From Flavivirga amylovorans (GTDB taxonomy: Bacteria > Bacteroidota > Bacteroidia > Flavobacteriales > Flavobacteriaceae), in assembly GCF_030540875.1 (NCBI RefSeq), contig NZ_JAUOEM010000011.1, forward strand, positions 33,056 to 97,055: DNA of 64,000 nt, given 5' to 3'. This document shows, piece after piece, positions 26,915-35,500 of the stretch; position 1 is the stretch's first letter; the number at the start of each line of letters is the position of its first letter. The notes under the pieces were generated by a model, which saw only the letters and a list, made by a program, of their open reading frames with translations, was not told the DNA's origin and ran no database searches. Both the position numbers and the translations under genes were made by a program.

Positions 26915-28438
26915 CTACTCTATATTCTTATAGTGTTTAATACTATTTATAGCAACATTTAGGGCTCTCAAAGAACTTTTCTTTTTAAAAGTATGGGCTT
27001 CCATTCTTAATAAGATTTTTTTCAATGTGCGAATGGCATCAACTATAAACGGTCCTTTATTTAACATGACGCATTCTGCCTGAACACTATGGGCTGCATC
27101 TGTAATTTCGGCTCTGGTAGGTAATCCGGTTTTGGCTAAATTGTCCAGTACTTGTGTGGCCCAGATAACTGGAATATGAGCCGCTTCACAAATCCATAAT
27201 ATTTGATTTTGTATTTCGGATATTCTTTCAAAACCGACTTCGACTGCAAGATCACCTCTGGCAATCATAATACCAATATTTTTTCGTTTCATTCCCTCCA
27301 TAAGTATTAGTGGTAAATTATCAAAAGCTTCGTTGTTTTCAATTTTAAAAACAACCCCAATAGTTGTGTTGTGATTCTTTTCGAGTTCTTTATATAACTT
27401 TTGAACATCGGCAACTGTTCTTACAAACGAATACCCAAGGATGTCCGCATTTTTACAAACAAATGGTAAAAGCTCAATATCCCTATCTGTTAGGGAAGGA
27501 AGACTTAGTTTTGTTAGGGGCAGATTTATGCCTTTACTGGACGATAATTTTGATTTATACAGTTCGGTAATCTTTATTTCAACATCCTCGGATTTTTTTG
27601 AGATAACGACAGCTTTTATCATACCGTCGTCAAAATAAACAATATCGTTTTCTTCCAGATCATTGATTATTTCCGGTAATAATACGCCAACTTCCGCTTT
27701 TTGAATTAACTGATTTGCTTTACCATAAATTGATTTTTTTCCTAAAGTATCGCGTTTTGTGAGGATTAAATGGTCCCCAACTTTTAGCCCAATGGATTCT
27801 TTTATTTTTCCATCACTTGTTTTTATTTCAATTTTAGACGTTCTTATTTTGGGGCCGGAGAGATCCATATATACTTTAACGTTACTTCCTAGTTTTTTCT
27901 TTGCCTCATTGAGGTTTTGTATCATTTTAGACCAAACTTCTTCCGTTCCGTGACTAAGATTGATTCTTGCAATTTTCATCCCTTCCTTAATTAACCTTGA
28001 AAGAAGTTCGATATCATCGGCAGCTTCGTTTGGAAGGGTTACCATAATTTCGGCTGAATTTTCCCCTTCTGCTTTTTTAAATAAATTTCTAGCGTGTTTT
28101 CGAATTAATTCTTTCGATCTCTTATAGCCTATAATTTCTGGATTATCGGTATTGATATACGCTTTTCCTTGTAGCAGGTTAAGTAATTTTAAAACATTTG
28201 TAAGATTGCTAAGTACATAGGCTTCCGAAGTTCTTAATGAAGAGATTCCGAGTTCTGATAAACTGTCGTGAAAGTCTCTTAAATCATAACTTCTTAATAA
28301 CAAATACCGGTATAGGTTTTTTGAACTTAATCGATAATCTTTATGCGCATTTGAAGCAAGTTTTTCAGCAACTTCTTCTTCTCGAACAATATGGTCGTAT
28401 ATGTCACGTAATCTTTTTTCTAAAACAGTTACTTTCAT
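26915..28438 (-). CDS. Atypical pyruvate kinase with N-terminal extension
   Basis: The product has 507 aa. About 125 residues of helical, family-less sequence precede a pyruvate kinase barrel: MKIARINLSHGTEEVWSKMI, VYMDLSGPKIRTSKIEI, YFDDGMIKAVV, GVVFKIENNEAFDNLPLILM and GIMIARGDLAVEVGFERISE, WATQVLDNLAKTGLPTRAEI. It keeps the metal- and phosphate-binding residues (K in FKIEN, E, D in ARGDL). The regulatory C-terminal domain of normal pyruvate kinases is missing; the protein ends about 40 residues after the barrel. It is likely a paralogue besides the housekeeping enzyme, which is not in the window. It lies 10 bp downstream of the antiporter gene and is in its operon. Confidence 0.82.
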   Translation of the reverse strand: MKVTVLEKRLRDIYDHIVREEEVAEKLASNAHKDYRLSSKNLYRYLLLRSYDLRDFHDSLSELGISSLRTSEAYVLSNLTNVLKLLNLLQGKAYINTDNPEIIGYKRSKELIRKHARNLFKKAEGENSAEIMVTLPNEAADDIELLSRLIKEGMKIARINLSHGTEEVWSKMIQNLNEAKKKLGSNVKVYMDLSGPKIRTSKIEIKTSDGKIKESIGLKVGDHLILTKRDTLGKKSIYGKANQLIQKAEVGVLLPEIINDLEENDIVYFDDGMIKAVVISKKSEDVEIKITELYKSKLSSSKGINLPLTKLSLPSLTDRDIELLPFVCKNADILGYSFVRTVADVQKLYKELEKNHNTTIGVVFKIENNEAFDNLPLILMEGMKRKNIGIMIARGDLAVEVGFERISEIQNQILWICEAAHIPVIWATQVLDNLAKTGLPTRAEITDAAHSVQAECVMLNKGPFIVDAIRTLKKILLRMEAHTFKKKSSLRALNVAINSIKHYKNIE

Positions 28439-28448
28439 AATTTTGAGT

Positions 28449-29396
28449 TTATTTTCCTATTAAATAAGCGCTAAAAATAATGTATGCTATAAGTAATAGA
28501 GAAGCTTCCCATCTATCTAGTTTTAATCTTTTACCAGTAAACATAAAAAATAGCAAAAATACCGTACCACCTATAAAAAAGTAAATAGAATAGTCAAAGT
28601 TTGAAGTATAATCAAGAGGATAAATTAATGCGCTTGTGGATAAAACAAATAAAATATTAAAAATATTAGATCCTATTACATTTCCTATAACCATATCACT
28701 ATTCTTTTTCAAGGCAGCCACAACAGAGGTCACTAATTCTGGAAGTGAAGTGCCTGCTGCAATAATAGTTAGCCCAATAACCTTTTTACTAATACCTAAA
28801 CTTGTCGCTAAATTCACGGCATTGTCTACTACAAGTTTTCCACCTATCATTAAACCTATCAATCCAATTATTATTAGAAACCATATTCTAAGATTTGAGG
28901 TTAAAACCATATTAGAATCAGGTACTTTAGGATCATCTTTAGCCTGATTATAAATATAAAACAAAAAAAGCCCAAATAGCAATAAAAGAAAGATACTTTC
29001 CAATCTGGAAATACCATTAGAAGACGAAAAAAAATTACTTACCAATATTAAAAGGAGTATTCCAGCAAGTAACGAAATAGGAATCTCATTTTTAACTACT
29101 TTTGATTGTACTGTAATAGGAAGTATTAGTCCAGAAATCCCCAAGATGATGAAGAGATTAAAATTATTACTTCCTATAACATTTCCAAAAACAATTTCTG
29201 AATGCCCTTCAAAAGAAGCTATTATATTTACTATAACTTCGGGAGCAGAGGTTCCAAATGCCACAATGGTTAAACCAATGGCTAAATCTGAAATATTATT
29301 TTTCTTGGCGAGTAAGGTAGCTCCACGTATCATCCAGTCAGCTCCTTTTATAAGAAATAGAAAACCTAATATTATAAATACGATAGAAATTATCAT
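28449..29396 (-). CDS. Calcium/sodium antiporter of the CaCA (YrbG) family
   Basis: The product has 315 aa and about ten membrane segments in two inverted halves. Each half has the alpha-repeat: IVAFGTSAPEVIVNIIAS then NVIGSNNFNLFIILG in the first, and IIAAGTSLPELVTSVVAA then NVIGSNIFNILFVLS in the second; the G-T-S-x-P-E glutamates bind the ion. The family exchanges Na+ or H+ for Ca2+ at the inner membrane. It leads a two-gene operon with the pyruvate kinase-like gene. I found no GTGACC-type promoter upstream (29397-29524). Confidence 0.94.
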   Translation of the reverse strand: MIISIVFIILGFLFLIKGADWMIRGATLLAKKNNISDLAIGLTIVAFGTSAPEVIVNIIASFEGHSEIVFGNVIGSNNFNLFIILGISGLILPITVQSKVVKNEIPISLLAGILLLILVSNFFSSSNGISRLESIFLLLLFGLFLFYIYNQAKDDPKVPDSNMVLTSNLRIWFLIIIGLIGLMIGGKLVVDNAVNLATSLGISKKVIGLTIIAAGTSLPELVTSVVAALKKNSDMVIGNVIGSNIFNILFVLSTSALIYPLDYTSNFDYSIYFFIGGTVFLLFFMFTGKRLKLDRWEASLLLIAYIIFSAYLIGK

Positions 29397-29524
29397 TTCA
29401 TTTTTTGCTGGGTTATCAAAGTTTTAATGACTTCCAAGATTAGAGGTTGTAATAATTAATTTGTTCTATAAAGAAAGGTCATAATACCACTTTTCATTAA
29501 TGTCTTCATATGCCTAAATGCAAT

Positions 29525-32362
29525 TTATTTTAGGAGTTCTTGAGAGCTTATTTTATCCATTGCGTCTCTTGCAAAGCCCTGAACTTTGGAATCGTTATTT
29601 TCAATAAGAGTCTCCAGAATAGGTAAATATTTGGCATCCGCAATTTGCTGGATTAAATATAGAACAGCAAGTTTTAATTTTAAATCCCTTCCCTTTAATA
29701 TAGAGGTAAAACAATCCATTTCGGTAACCTTATTCTTGTTTATCATTTCAATCACTTCTTCTGAAGAGGTATCTAAAATAGAGGCCTCTACAATAGGAAT
29801 CAGTACATTTTTTAATTTAGGGTTTAATAGGATATCCAAAAACTCAATCGCATTGGTTCGCTTTTCTTGTTCTTCGCTCAAAATACCTTGATAGGCGATC
29901 TGTATATCTTTTTTAGAATATTTAAGCTCTAAAAGTTTAAAAATACGTTCCAGACCAGCATCTAGTCGCCGTTCTAACAACTCCATTAAGCTTTCTCTTG
30001 CATCTATCTCCTTTTCAGATAAAGCATGTTTTAATTTTTTTTTCTTAAAGTAATGCATTATAATTTGAGTATGCATTGCATTTAATGTAACATCATATAG
30101 TTTACATTCTTCCAGAATTAATTTTGCAATTTTATTTTTGTCGAATGCCAATTCGCTTTTTTCCGATTTTAAATTTGATAAAGCTTTTAATGATTCTATT
30201 CTGATAGCAAGGTCGTCCGAGTTTATGAAAACAGAAAATAACACATTTACAGATTGTTGGCTTTTAAATGCTGCAATGACTTGAGGTAGCAACTTTCGTA
30301 TAGAAAGAGACATGTTTTTATCAACGATTTTAAGTTGTAAAGATTCCATTATAGCAGGGCCATAGTTAAGTAAGGCTGTTATTATTTGAGGTCTATATAA
30401 CTTGTCTTCAATAAATTCTAATAATCGATCAATAAATTCTTCGTGCATCGTATAGCCAGCAGCTTTTATTGCATGATTCCTTACTTTGATATTGGGATTG
30501 TTTAGATTTCCGGAAATAAGAGAATATCCTTCTTTATGATCGCCGTATCCAATAATATCTAATAGTTTAACGATTTGAGTCTCTTTCTCTGTTTGATCAG
30601 ACACGAACTCAATTTCCGATAGCTTTTTTTCGACTCTTGTAGAAAAATCATATTTGTCTTTTAATGTACTATTGCCCCTGGCTTCTTTTGATAGGCAAAG
30701 TAATGCGACATCTGCAATAAATTTGTTAGGATGATCCAAAAAAATATCAAAAATGAGGGTTTCATTATTTTCAGCATGTTTTAGTAAATATTCAAGTGAG
30801 GCCAGAACCACATTTTCATCATTGATTTCTAATAACTTTTTAATTTCGATAGCAATACTTTCATTGTTGAAAAAGTAAAAGTTCCTGATAGCTTCTGCTT
30901 TTATTTTATGAGAAGGGTGTGCTATTAAAGGTCTTATAAATGCTGCTAATCTATCGTCTTTAATCTCCTTCACTTTGCTCAACATGAATAAAATTTCCTT
31001 TTCGGTACCATTATTAAATACGTTTTTCATACCCATTAAAAATGAGCTTTTGGAAACTTCTTTTCTCTTTCTTTTATTTTCAGCATCTAGGTTATCTAGG
31101 TTTCTTCTAAAAGAAAGAAAATATTCCTTCCTCACTTTTATTACAAAATAGGTCCATATTAGTGTAAGAACGATGATGAATCCCATCAGAAATTTTTCAG
31201 GAACATGTAATCCTTTGATTAAGAATATTAAAATGCATCCTGCAATTCCTGTGGCAACACTGTCTACAACAACATCAATAAATGACTTTGTTTGCTTTTT
31301 TAATTGATACGGTAGGGGAAGGGATAAAAGCTCCATCGCAGATCTATTTACAGATTGTTTTAAACTTCCATCGGTTGCTTTTAACAAAATTATTACCCAT
31401 AATTCTGGTACTACCAGAAAAAGTAGTGCCCCCAAAAGTATAATTAAAGGTAGTAGAATGAGAGAAAATCCAACCCCCCAAACACCAACGATTTTTCTCG
31501 TTAAGAAAAGTTGTAGGCATAATGATATTACATTGAAGGTAGATAACCAAAAGCCAAAGAATGAAGTAAGTTCTTCGCTGTCTTTTATTTTTTTTGCGGC
31601 AAAGTCACTAAACTGAAAATCGACTAATCTGGCTGTAATTACACCAATGCCAATAACCAATGCCAGAAAGGTAAGATGTTTAGAACTTCGAATTAATTTA
31701 AAAGGACGCTCAGAGGTTGTTTGGATTCTTTTTTTCTGTTTGAATGTGTTTAGTACACTTACTTTTTCCTTCCATATTATGGATAGAATGGGGAAACAGC
31801 AAAACAAGAAAAAAACAGCTATAAATATAAGGTTTTCATTGCCAATATAAGGCGCTAACAATGTAGTAAGGTACCCACCGAATATGCCTCCAATAATAGC
31901 TCCTGAACCTATAAAACCAAAGAGTCTTTTTGCTTCTCTGATATTGAAAACCATATTTGCAAGTACCCAGAATTGAGAGGTTGCAAGTACGGCATATATG
32001 GCTACTCCTGTGTAAAATGTATATAAGATCCAACCATGTATGAGGTTTAAGTGCAGTAAAACACCTAAAATAAGTAAGGTGATTATTGAAAAGACCAGTG
32101 TAAATTTGATAATAGTTTTTAATGAGAATTCTTCCGTAGCCCTTGAATATATGTAGGAAGTGATAATTGCGCTTATTGCTACCATTAGATAAGCTAGCGG
32201 TAAGCTGTCTGCACCTAAGTCTGATATGAAAATAGAGTTTACAGTCGGTTTTATGATCAGTAATGTAGCTATAATCAAAAAGATATAACTTTGCATTAAG
32301 AGAGCCGTTTTCAGCTCTCCATCTCTAATATCGAAAACCTTTTTAAAAGTAGTTTTAATCAT
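29525..32362 (-). CDS. NTP/NDP exchange transporter-like protein fused to HEAT repeats
   Basis: The product has 945 aa from ATG 32362 (a GTG at 32371 is less likely). The first ~420 residues form about twelve membrane segments of the ATP/ADP translocase (TLC) and MFS-like type: the start FDIRDGELKTALLMQSYIFL, then REAKRLFGFIGSGAIIGGIF and MELLSLPLPYQLKKQTKSFI, the last resembling the family's K/Q-rich loop. Residues ~450-940 are helical pairs of HEAT type (for example AFIRPLIAHPSHKIKAEAIR and NPNIKVRNHAIKAAG). Bacterial versions of unknown substrate are common in Bacteroidota; obligate-intracellular relatives exchange ATP. It is preceded by ECF-type site 9 and forms its own unit. Confidence 0.82.
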   Translation of the reverse strand: MIKTTFKKVFDIRDGELKTALLMQSYIFLIIATLLIIKPTVNSIFISDLGADSLPLAYLMVAISAIITSYIYSRATEEFSLKTIIKFTLVFSIITLLILGVLLHLNLIHGWILYTFYTGVAIYAVLATSQFWVLANMVFNIREAKRLFGFIGSGAIIGGIFGGYLTTLLAPYIGNENLIFIAVFFLFCCFPILSIIWKEKVSVLNTFKQKKRIQTTSERPFKLIRSSKHLTFLALVIGIGVITARLVDFQFSDFAAKKIKDSEELTSFFGFWLSTFNVISLCLQLFLTRKIVGVWGVGFSLILLPLIILLGALLFLVVPELWVIILLKATDGSLKQSVNRSAMELLSLPLPYQLKKQTKSFIDVVVDSVATGIAGCILIFLIKGLHVPEKFLMGFIIVLTLIWTYFVIKVRKEYFLSFRRNLDNLDAENKRKRKEVSKSSFLMGMKNVFNNGTEKEILFMLSKVKEIKDDRLAAFIRPLIAHPSHKIKAEAIRNFYFFNNESIAIEIKKLLEINDENVVLASLEYLLKHAENNETLIFDIFLDHPNKFIADVALLCLSKEARGNSTLKDKYDFSTRVEKKLSEIEFVSDQTEKETQIVKLLDIIGYGDHKEGYSLISGNLNNPNIKVRNHAIKAAGYTMHEEFIDRLLEFIEDKLYRPQIITALLNYGPAIMESLQLKIVDKNMSLSIRKLLPQVIAAFKSQQSVNVLFSVFINSDDLAIRIESLKALSNLKSEKSELAFDKNKIAKLILEECKLYDVTLNAMHTQIIMHYFKKKKLKHALSEKEIDARESLMELLERRLDAGLERIFKLLELKYSKKDIQIAYQGILSEEQEKRTNAIEFLDILLNPKLKNVLIPIVEASILDTSSEEVIEMINKNKVTEMDCFTSILKGRDLKLKLAVLYLIQQIADAKYLPILETLIENNDSKVQGFARDAMDKISSQELLK

Positions 32363-32416
32363 AAAATACACACTCTAAAGCTTAATAGTTTAGTATAATA
32401 CTATCTAAAAATAACA

Positions 32417-32446
32417 TTTTAGACACTTTTCTTTCAATAAAATCAC
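32417..32446 (-). promoter_or_regulatory. ECF-type promoter site 9 (nucleotide transporter)
   Basis: On the minus strand: GTGATT, 16 nt, GTCTAAAA, ending 54 nt before the transporter start codon. The -35-like part deviates at two positions from GTGACC, but the spacer and the -10-like box fit exactly. It lies in the short gap after the beta-lactamase-fold gene. Confidence 0.6.
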
Positions 32447-32453
32447 CAATGAT

Positions 32454-33371
32454 TCATTTTTTTAACGCGCTCTCGATGGGTTCTATCAAGTTCCTAATAA
32501 TTTGTTCTCCATTTGTATCATCAATAAGTGCGACAATAATATATCTTCTTTTCGGGTCTTTTCCCCACACCAATGCAGAATCAGAGTGATACGTTTTCCA
32601 GGAGCCTGATTTTCTGAATAAACGTGCATTAGGAGCAATTCTATCCAAAGTATTGACAAACTTGTGATGTAAGTCTGGATTTTCCATAATATCTAGCATT
32701 TGTTTGGATCTAGCCTCATTGACCAGTTTTCCTTGCACAAGTAGATAATAAAACCGGCATACTTGGGTAACACTGGCTGCGTGACTTAAGTTTTTTAAAG
32801 GGTCTCTATTAGTATCTCCGCCGCCGCCATAACGTTTTCCCACCCAAAGACCACCACCAAATTCCTCGTCATACAGATCATAGCGTTCGCTGGTTAGCAC
32901 AGTTTCAATTTTATCATAACCTATGCGGTTAATCATTCTGGTAGTAGCAGCATTGTTAGATTTGCTAATCATTATTTTCATATCAGCTTTAACTTCTGAG
33001 GTTTCAGCAAGTTCGCCTTTTTCTATAGCATCTGTTGCAGCCAGAAGTACTGCGATTTTTGGTAAGCTGGCGGCATACATCATATGGCTGCCATTGAGGC
33101 GTGCAAAACGTATGCGGTCTGTATCAGACAGATCTACAATTCCGATAGCCATTCGTTTATTGGCTACCAGTTTTTTCCATTTTGGTTTTTTATTGATTTC
33201 TTGTTCCAATTTTTTCTGAAGGCTAGTATCCAGAAGTTGGCGCAGGGGAATTGAATCATTAATGCCCCTCAATGGTAGTTCTTGCGCTAAAGTTTGTGCT
33301 GAACATATGTTAAGCGACAAGGTGATAATGATATTCAAAAAAAATGATCTTGTGGAATACCTGTTTTTCAT
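32454..33371 (-). CDS. Class A beta-lactamase-related serine hydrolase, exported
   Basis: The product has 305 aa, close to the normal size of class A enzymes, with an N-terminal signal peptide. Motifs: S-x-x-K in AASLPKIAVL near residue 105, S-x-N in SKSNNAATTR near 140, and KSGSW near 260 in place of KTG. The omega-loop E-x-x-L-N is not clear, so the deacylating Glu may be missing, which argues for a peptidoglycan or unknown substrate. It starts 2 bp after the PiT-like gene and belongs to the operon driven by site 3. Confidence 0.8.
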   Translation of the reverse strand: MKNRYSTRSFFLNIIITLSLNICSAQTLAQELPLRGINDSIPLRQLLDTSLQKKLEQEINKKPKWKKLVANKRMAIGIVDLSDTDRIRFARLNGSHMMYAASLPKIAVLLAATDAIEKGELAETSEVKADMKIMISKSNNAATTRMINRIGYDKIETVLTSERYDLYDEEFGGGLWVGKRYGGGGDTNRDPLKNLSHAASVTQVCRFYYLLVQGKLVNEARSKQMLDIMENPDLHHKFVNTLDRIAPNARLFRKSGSWKTYHSDSALVWGKDPKRRYIIVALIDDTNGEQIIRNLIEPIESALKK

Positions 33372-33373
33372 TA

Positions 33374-34330
33374 TTAAGATTTTAATAATTGGATGGTAAA
33401 GGCTATAAGCACACTAACAATTAATCCAATATTGACTTTTGAAAGGTCTTTGAATATTAATTTGTACGTATACTTCAATTTTTCTCTCTCCAACAAATAA
33501 TTAATAGCAATTTCACGCCCAGCAAGAATCCCTATAAAAGTCCAAGTGGTACTCATGGGGATAGAGCTAACAGTTCCTAAAGTATAAAGTAAAACACCAT
33601 AACATAAATCAATAATTGTTGCAGAACGTATATTTTCTACATTAGATTTTTGGTTCACGATTTGTTGTATTTTGCCACCCCGACTTTTGAATATGTATGC
33701 CATGATAAGAAGAATTACTCCAAGAGAAAGAATAAGCTCATAGATAGACAGTTTTCTTGGTAAAAACACATAAATATTAGCAAAATCCTGTATGAGCCAT
33801 TGAGACCATAAAAAACCGGTAGAAAACCATTGTGCTATCAGCCAATATTTTTTCTGTTTTTTTATATGCATCAATCTAAGGGATGCTTGAGACTCTAGAG
33901 TTTTAGAAATTAATAAATAGATTACAACCGCCACAATAAAAGCAAGTGCATATCCGAGTACTGATTTTAAAATCATTTTTTCGATAATCTGACTGGTTGA
34001 AAATACACTGAGAATCATAAATGTAGTACTTACCGGGATACCTAATCGCGTAATAACTAAAAGAGACATAGGAGCTAGTAAATACCACCATTCTAATTGA
34101 TCTGGTAAAGGAATTTTTATTAAGCGTCCATAAGAGACATCACCATTGTGTACAAACCATCCATAGATTAAGGTAATTGCCAATATAATTGCAGCATAAA
34201 ACCATAATAGTAACCAATGTTTTTTGTGATTAGATACCAAAAATGTTCCTAGTGTTTGAATGACATCATTCGCAATAACAGCATAAGCGGTAATTATGAA
34301 ACCTAAAGAAATTATTACAAGCTCCATCAT
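33374..34330 (-). CDS. PiT-like inorganic phosphate transporter family protein
   Basis: The product has 318 aa with about nine membrane segments. It retains the duplicated PiT signatures: AVIANDVIQTLGTFLV at the first helix (family form GANDVANAFGT), GIPVSTTFMILSVF near residue 97, and SIPMSTTWTFIGILAG near residue 262. The PiT family moves phosphate with H+ or Na+. The divergence from ordinary PitA, and its position in a stress operon, leave the substrate uncertain. The ATG overlaps the stop of the small upstream ORF (TAATG arrangement), so translation is coupled. Confidence 0.78.
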   Translation of the reverse strand: MMELVIISLGFIITAYAVIANDVIQTLGTFLVSNHKKHWLLLWFYAAIILAITLIYGWFVHNGDVSYGRLIKIPLPDQLEWWYLLAPMSLLVITRLGIPVSTTFMILSVFSTSQIIEKMILKSVLGYALAFIVAVVIYLLISKTLESQASLRLMHIKKQKKYWLIAQWFSTGFLWSQWLIQDFANIYVFLPRKLSIYELILSLGVILLIMAYIFKSRGGKIQQIVNQKSNVENIRSATIIDLCYGVLLYTLGTVSSIPMSTTWTFIGILAGREIAINYLLEREKLKYTYKLIFKDLSKVNIGLIVSVLIAFTIQLLKS

Positions 34331-34515
34331 TATCTGTCTATTTTTAATAAGTCTGAACTTTCATTAGGGTATAGGATTCCTTTTTCGAGCTTGAATAAAT
34401 TTTTGAACGGATTGTTATCTAAGGTCTCATCTATTTTAGCAATACAATTAAAATCCACAAAGTAAGTTGTATTACTTTTTTGATTTCTTGATTTGCATAA
34501 TTTTAAGACCAACAT
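34330..34515 (-). CDS. Small protein translationally coupled to the PiT-like gene
   Basis: The product has 61 aa, cytoplasmic, with a basic start (MLVLKLCKSRNQKSN) and the stretch DETLDNNPFKNLFKLEKGIL. No family is recognised. It is credible because it begins 39 nt after an ECF-type promoter and its stop codon overlaps the start of the transporter gene by 1 nt. It could act as a leader peptide or as a small partner of the transporter. Confidence 0.6.
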   Translation of the reverse strand: MLVLKLCKSRNQKSNTTYFVDFNCIAKIDETLDNNPFKNLFKLEKGILYPNESSDLLKIDR

Positions 34516-34554
34516 AATTTTTAATAATTAAAATAGTTAAAGGTGTTTTTTTAT

Positions 34555-34584
34555 ATTATGACTGTTTTTTAATATTTAGGTCAC
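34555..34584 (-). promoter_or_regulatory. ECF-type promoter site 3 (small ORF - PiT - beta-lactamase-fold operon)
   Basis: On the minus strand: GTGACC, 16 nt, GTCATAAT. It stands in the divergent gap between the PiT operon and the sigma factor gene and points towards the PiT operon, 39 nt before the small ORF. Its spacer and the following AT tract are nearly the same as in site 1. Confidence 0.75.
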
Positions 34585-34629
34585 CATTTTTTTTAACTTT
34601 GAAATGCTAATCTAGTTTTTTATCTATTT

Positions 34630-35259
34630 ATGTTATTATCAAATAAATTTCACTTAATCTTGGTCAACGTATTTTCCAATGATTTAAAAGGAGACCAATC
34701 AACCATTACAGATGATGAACTTGTTAAGCAAATAGTAGAAACAAATAATGCGATTCTTTTTGGTAAACTTTATGATAGGTACAGTAAGAAAGTGTATAGT
34801 AAGTGCTATAGCTTTTCAAAAGATAAAAATGAAGCTAAGGATCTTACTCAGGATATATTCATAAAACTGTTTACCAAGCTTGATACGTATAAAGCACAAT
34901 CTAAATTTTCTACATGGTTATATAGTTTTACCTATAATTTTCTTGTAAATTATAAAAATCAAGATACTTCAAAAAAACTAAAAGAACGCTGGGAGAGATT
35001 AAATAAGCACGATTATCATTTGGCATCTGAAGATGATATTGATGAAGACGACCTTTTCGAATTAAGGGCTTCTAAACTTGAAAAAGCCTTAGAGCTTTTG
35101 GAGCCAGCTGATAAAGCTTTACTTCTATTAAAATATCAGGATAACGTGTCTGTTAAGGATATTCAGGTTATTTTAAATATAGCAGAAAGCGCTGTAAAAA
35201 TGAGACTTAAAAGAGCCCGTATAAAAGTAATGAAAGCTTACGATAAAATTAAAGATTAA
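34630..35259 (+). CDS. ECF-type RNA polymerase sigma factor
   Basis: The product has 209 aa. Region 2 is clear: LFGKLYDRYSKKVYSKCYSF, then DEAKDLTQDIFIKLF-type sequence (KNEAKDLTQDIFIKLFTKLD) and FSTWLYSFTYNFLVNYKNQ for -10 recognition. Region 4 follows: LEPADKALLLLKYQDNVSVK and IQVILNIAESAVKMRLKRAR, the helix-turn-helix that reads the -35 element. ECF sigma factors direct small stress regulons and are usually held by an anti-sigma factor. No membrane anti-sigma gene follows; instead two small NPFK proteins do. It is divergent from site 3 and surrounded by all nine GTGACC sites, so it is the obvious candidate to read them. The first 20 residues may be an over-long start. Confidence 0.92.
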   Translation: MLLSNKFHLILVNVFSNDLKGDQSTITDDELVKQIVETNNAILFGKLYDRYSKKVYSKCYSFSKDKNEAKDLTQDIFIKLFTKLDTYKAQSKFSTWLYSFTYNFLVNYKNQDTSKKLKERWERLNKHDYHLASEDDIDEDDLFELRASKLEKALELLEPADKALLLLKYQDNVSVKDIQVILNIAESAVKMRLKRARIKVMKAYDKIKD

Positions 35260-35423
35260 TGACTAAGAAAAACCCTTTTAAAATAATAGAATCAACAGAT
35301 TCAATATTACCAGAAACCCTAAAGGAAAACATCATTCAGGATATCATAGAAAACATTGAAGATTCTGAGAATGATTCCAATACTGAAGAACCCGATTCGG
35401 ATTTAGACACCGACAATAGCTAA
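35259..35423 (+). CDS. Small NPFK protein 1, overlapping the sigma factor stop
   Basis: The product has 54 aa: it starts MTKKNPFKIIESTDSILPET and continues with LKENIIQDIIENIED, then an acidic tail. The ATG overlaps the sigma factor stop codon (TAATG), so translation is coupled. It resembles the product at 35501-35692 in the core K-N-P-F-K ... P-E-T-[LI]-[KR]-x-N-[IV]-I-x-[DN]-I. Many Bacteroidota anti-sigma-like proteins begin with a similar N-P-F-K-x-P-E-x-Y-F segment, but here there is no membrane helix or zinc motif. A role in controlling the sigma factor is an inference. Confidence 0.75.
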   Translation: MTKKNPFKIIESTDSILPETLKENIIQDIIENIEDSENDSNTEEPDSDLDTDNS

Positions 35424-35439
35424 TACGTTTATTTTTTAA

Positions 35440-35469
35440 GTGACTTTTTTGCCTCTTTACTGTCATAGG
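35440..35469 (+). promoter_or_regulatory. ECF-type promoter site 6 (small NPFK protein 2)
   Basis: GTGACT, 16 nt, GTCATAGG, ending 31 nt before the ATG at 35501. Only the last base of the -35-like box and the end of the -10-like box deviate. It separates the second NPFK gene from the sigma factor transcript, so the second gene could be produced only when the sigma factor is active. Confidence 0.65.
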
Positions 35470-35500
35470 GTAATAAACGCTAATTAAAGTGATATTGGCT

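Noticed and set aside
29397..29524. Possible ECF site before the antiporter gene (ATGACC on the minus strand)
   Set aside because: No GTC box at the right distance; treated as chance.
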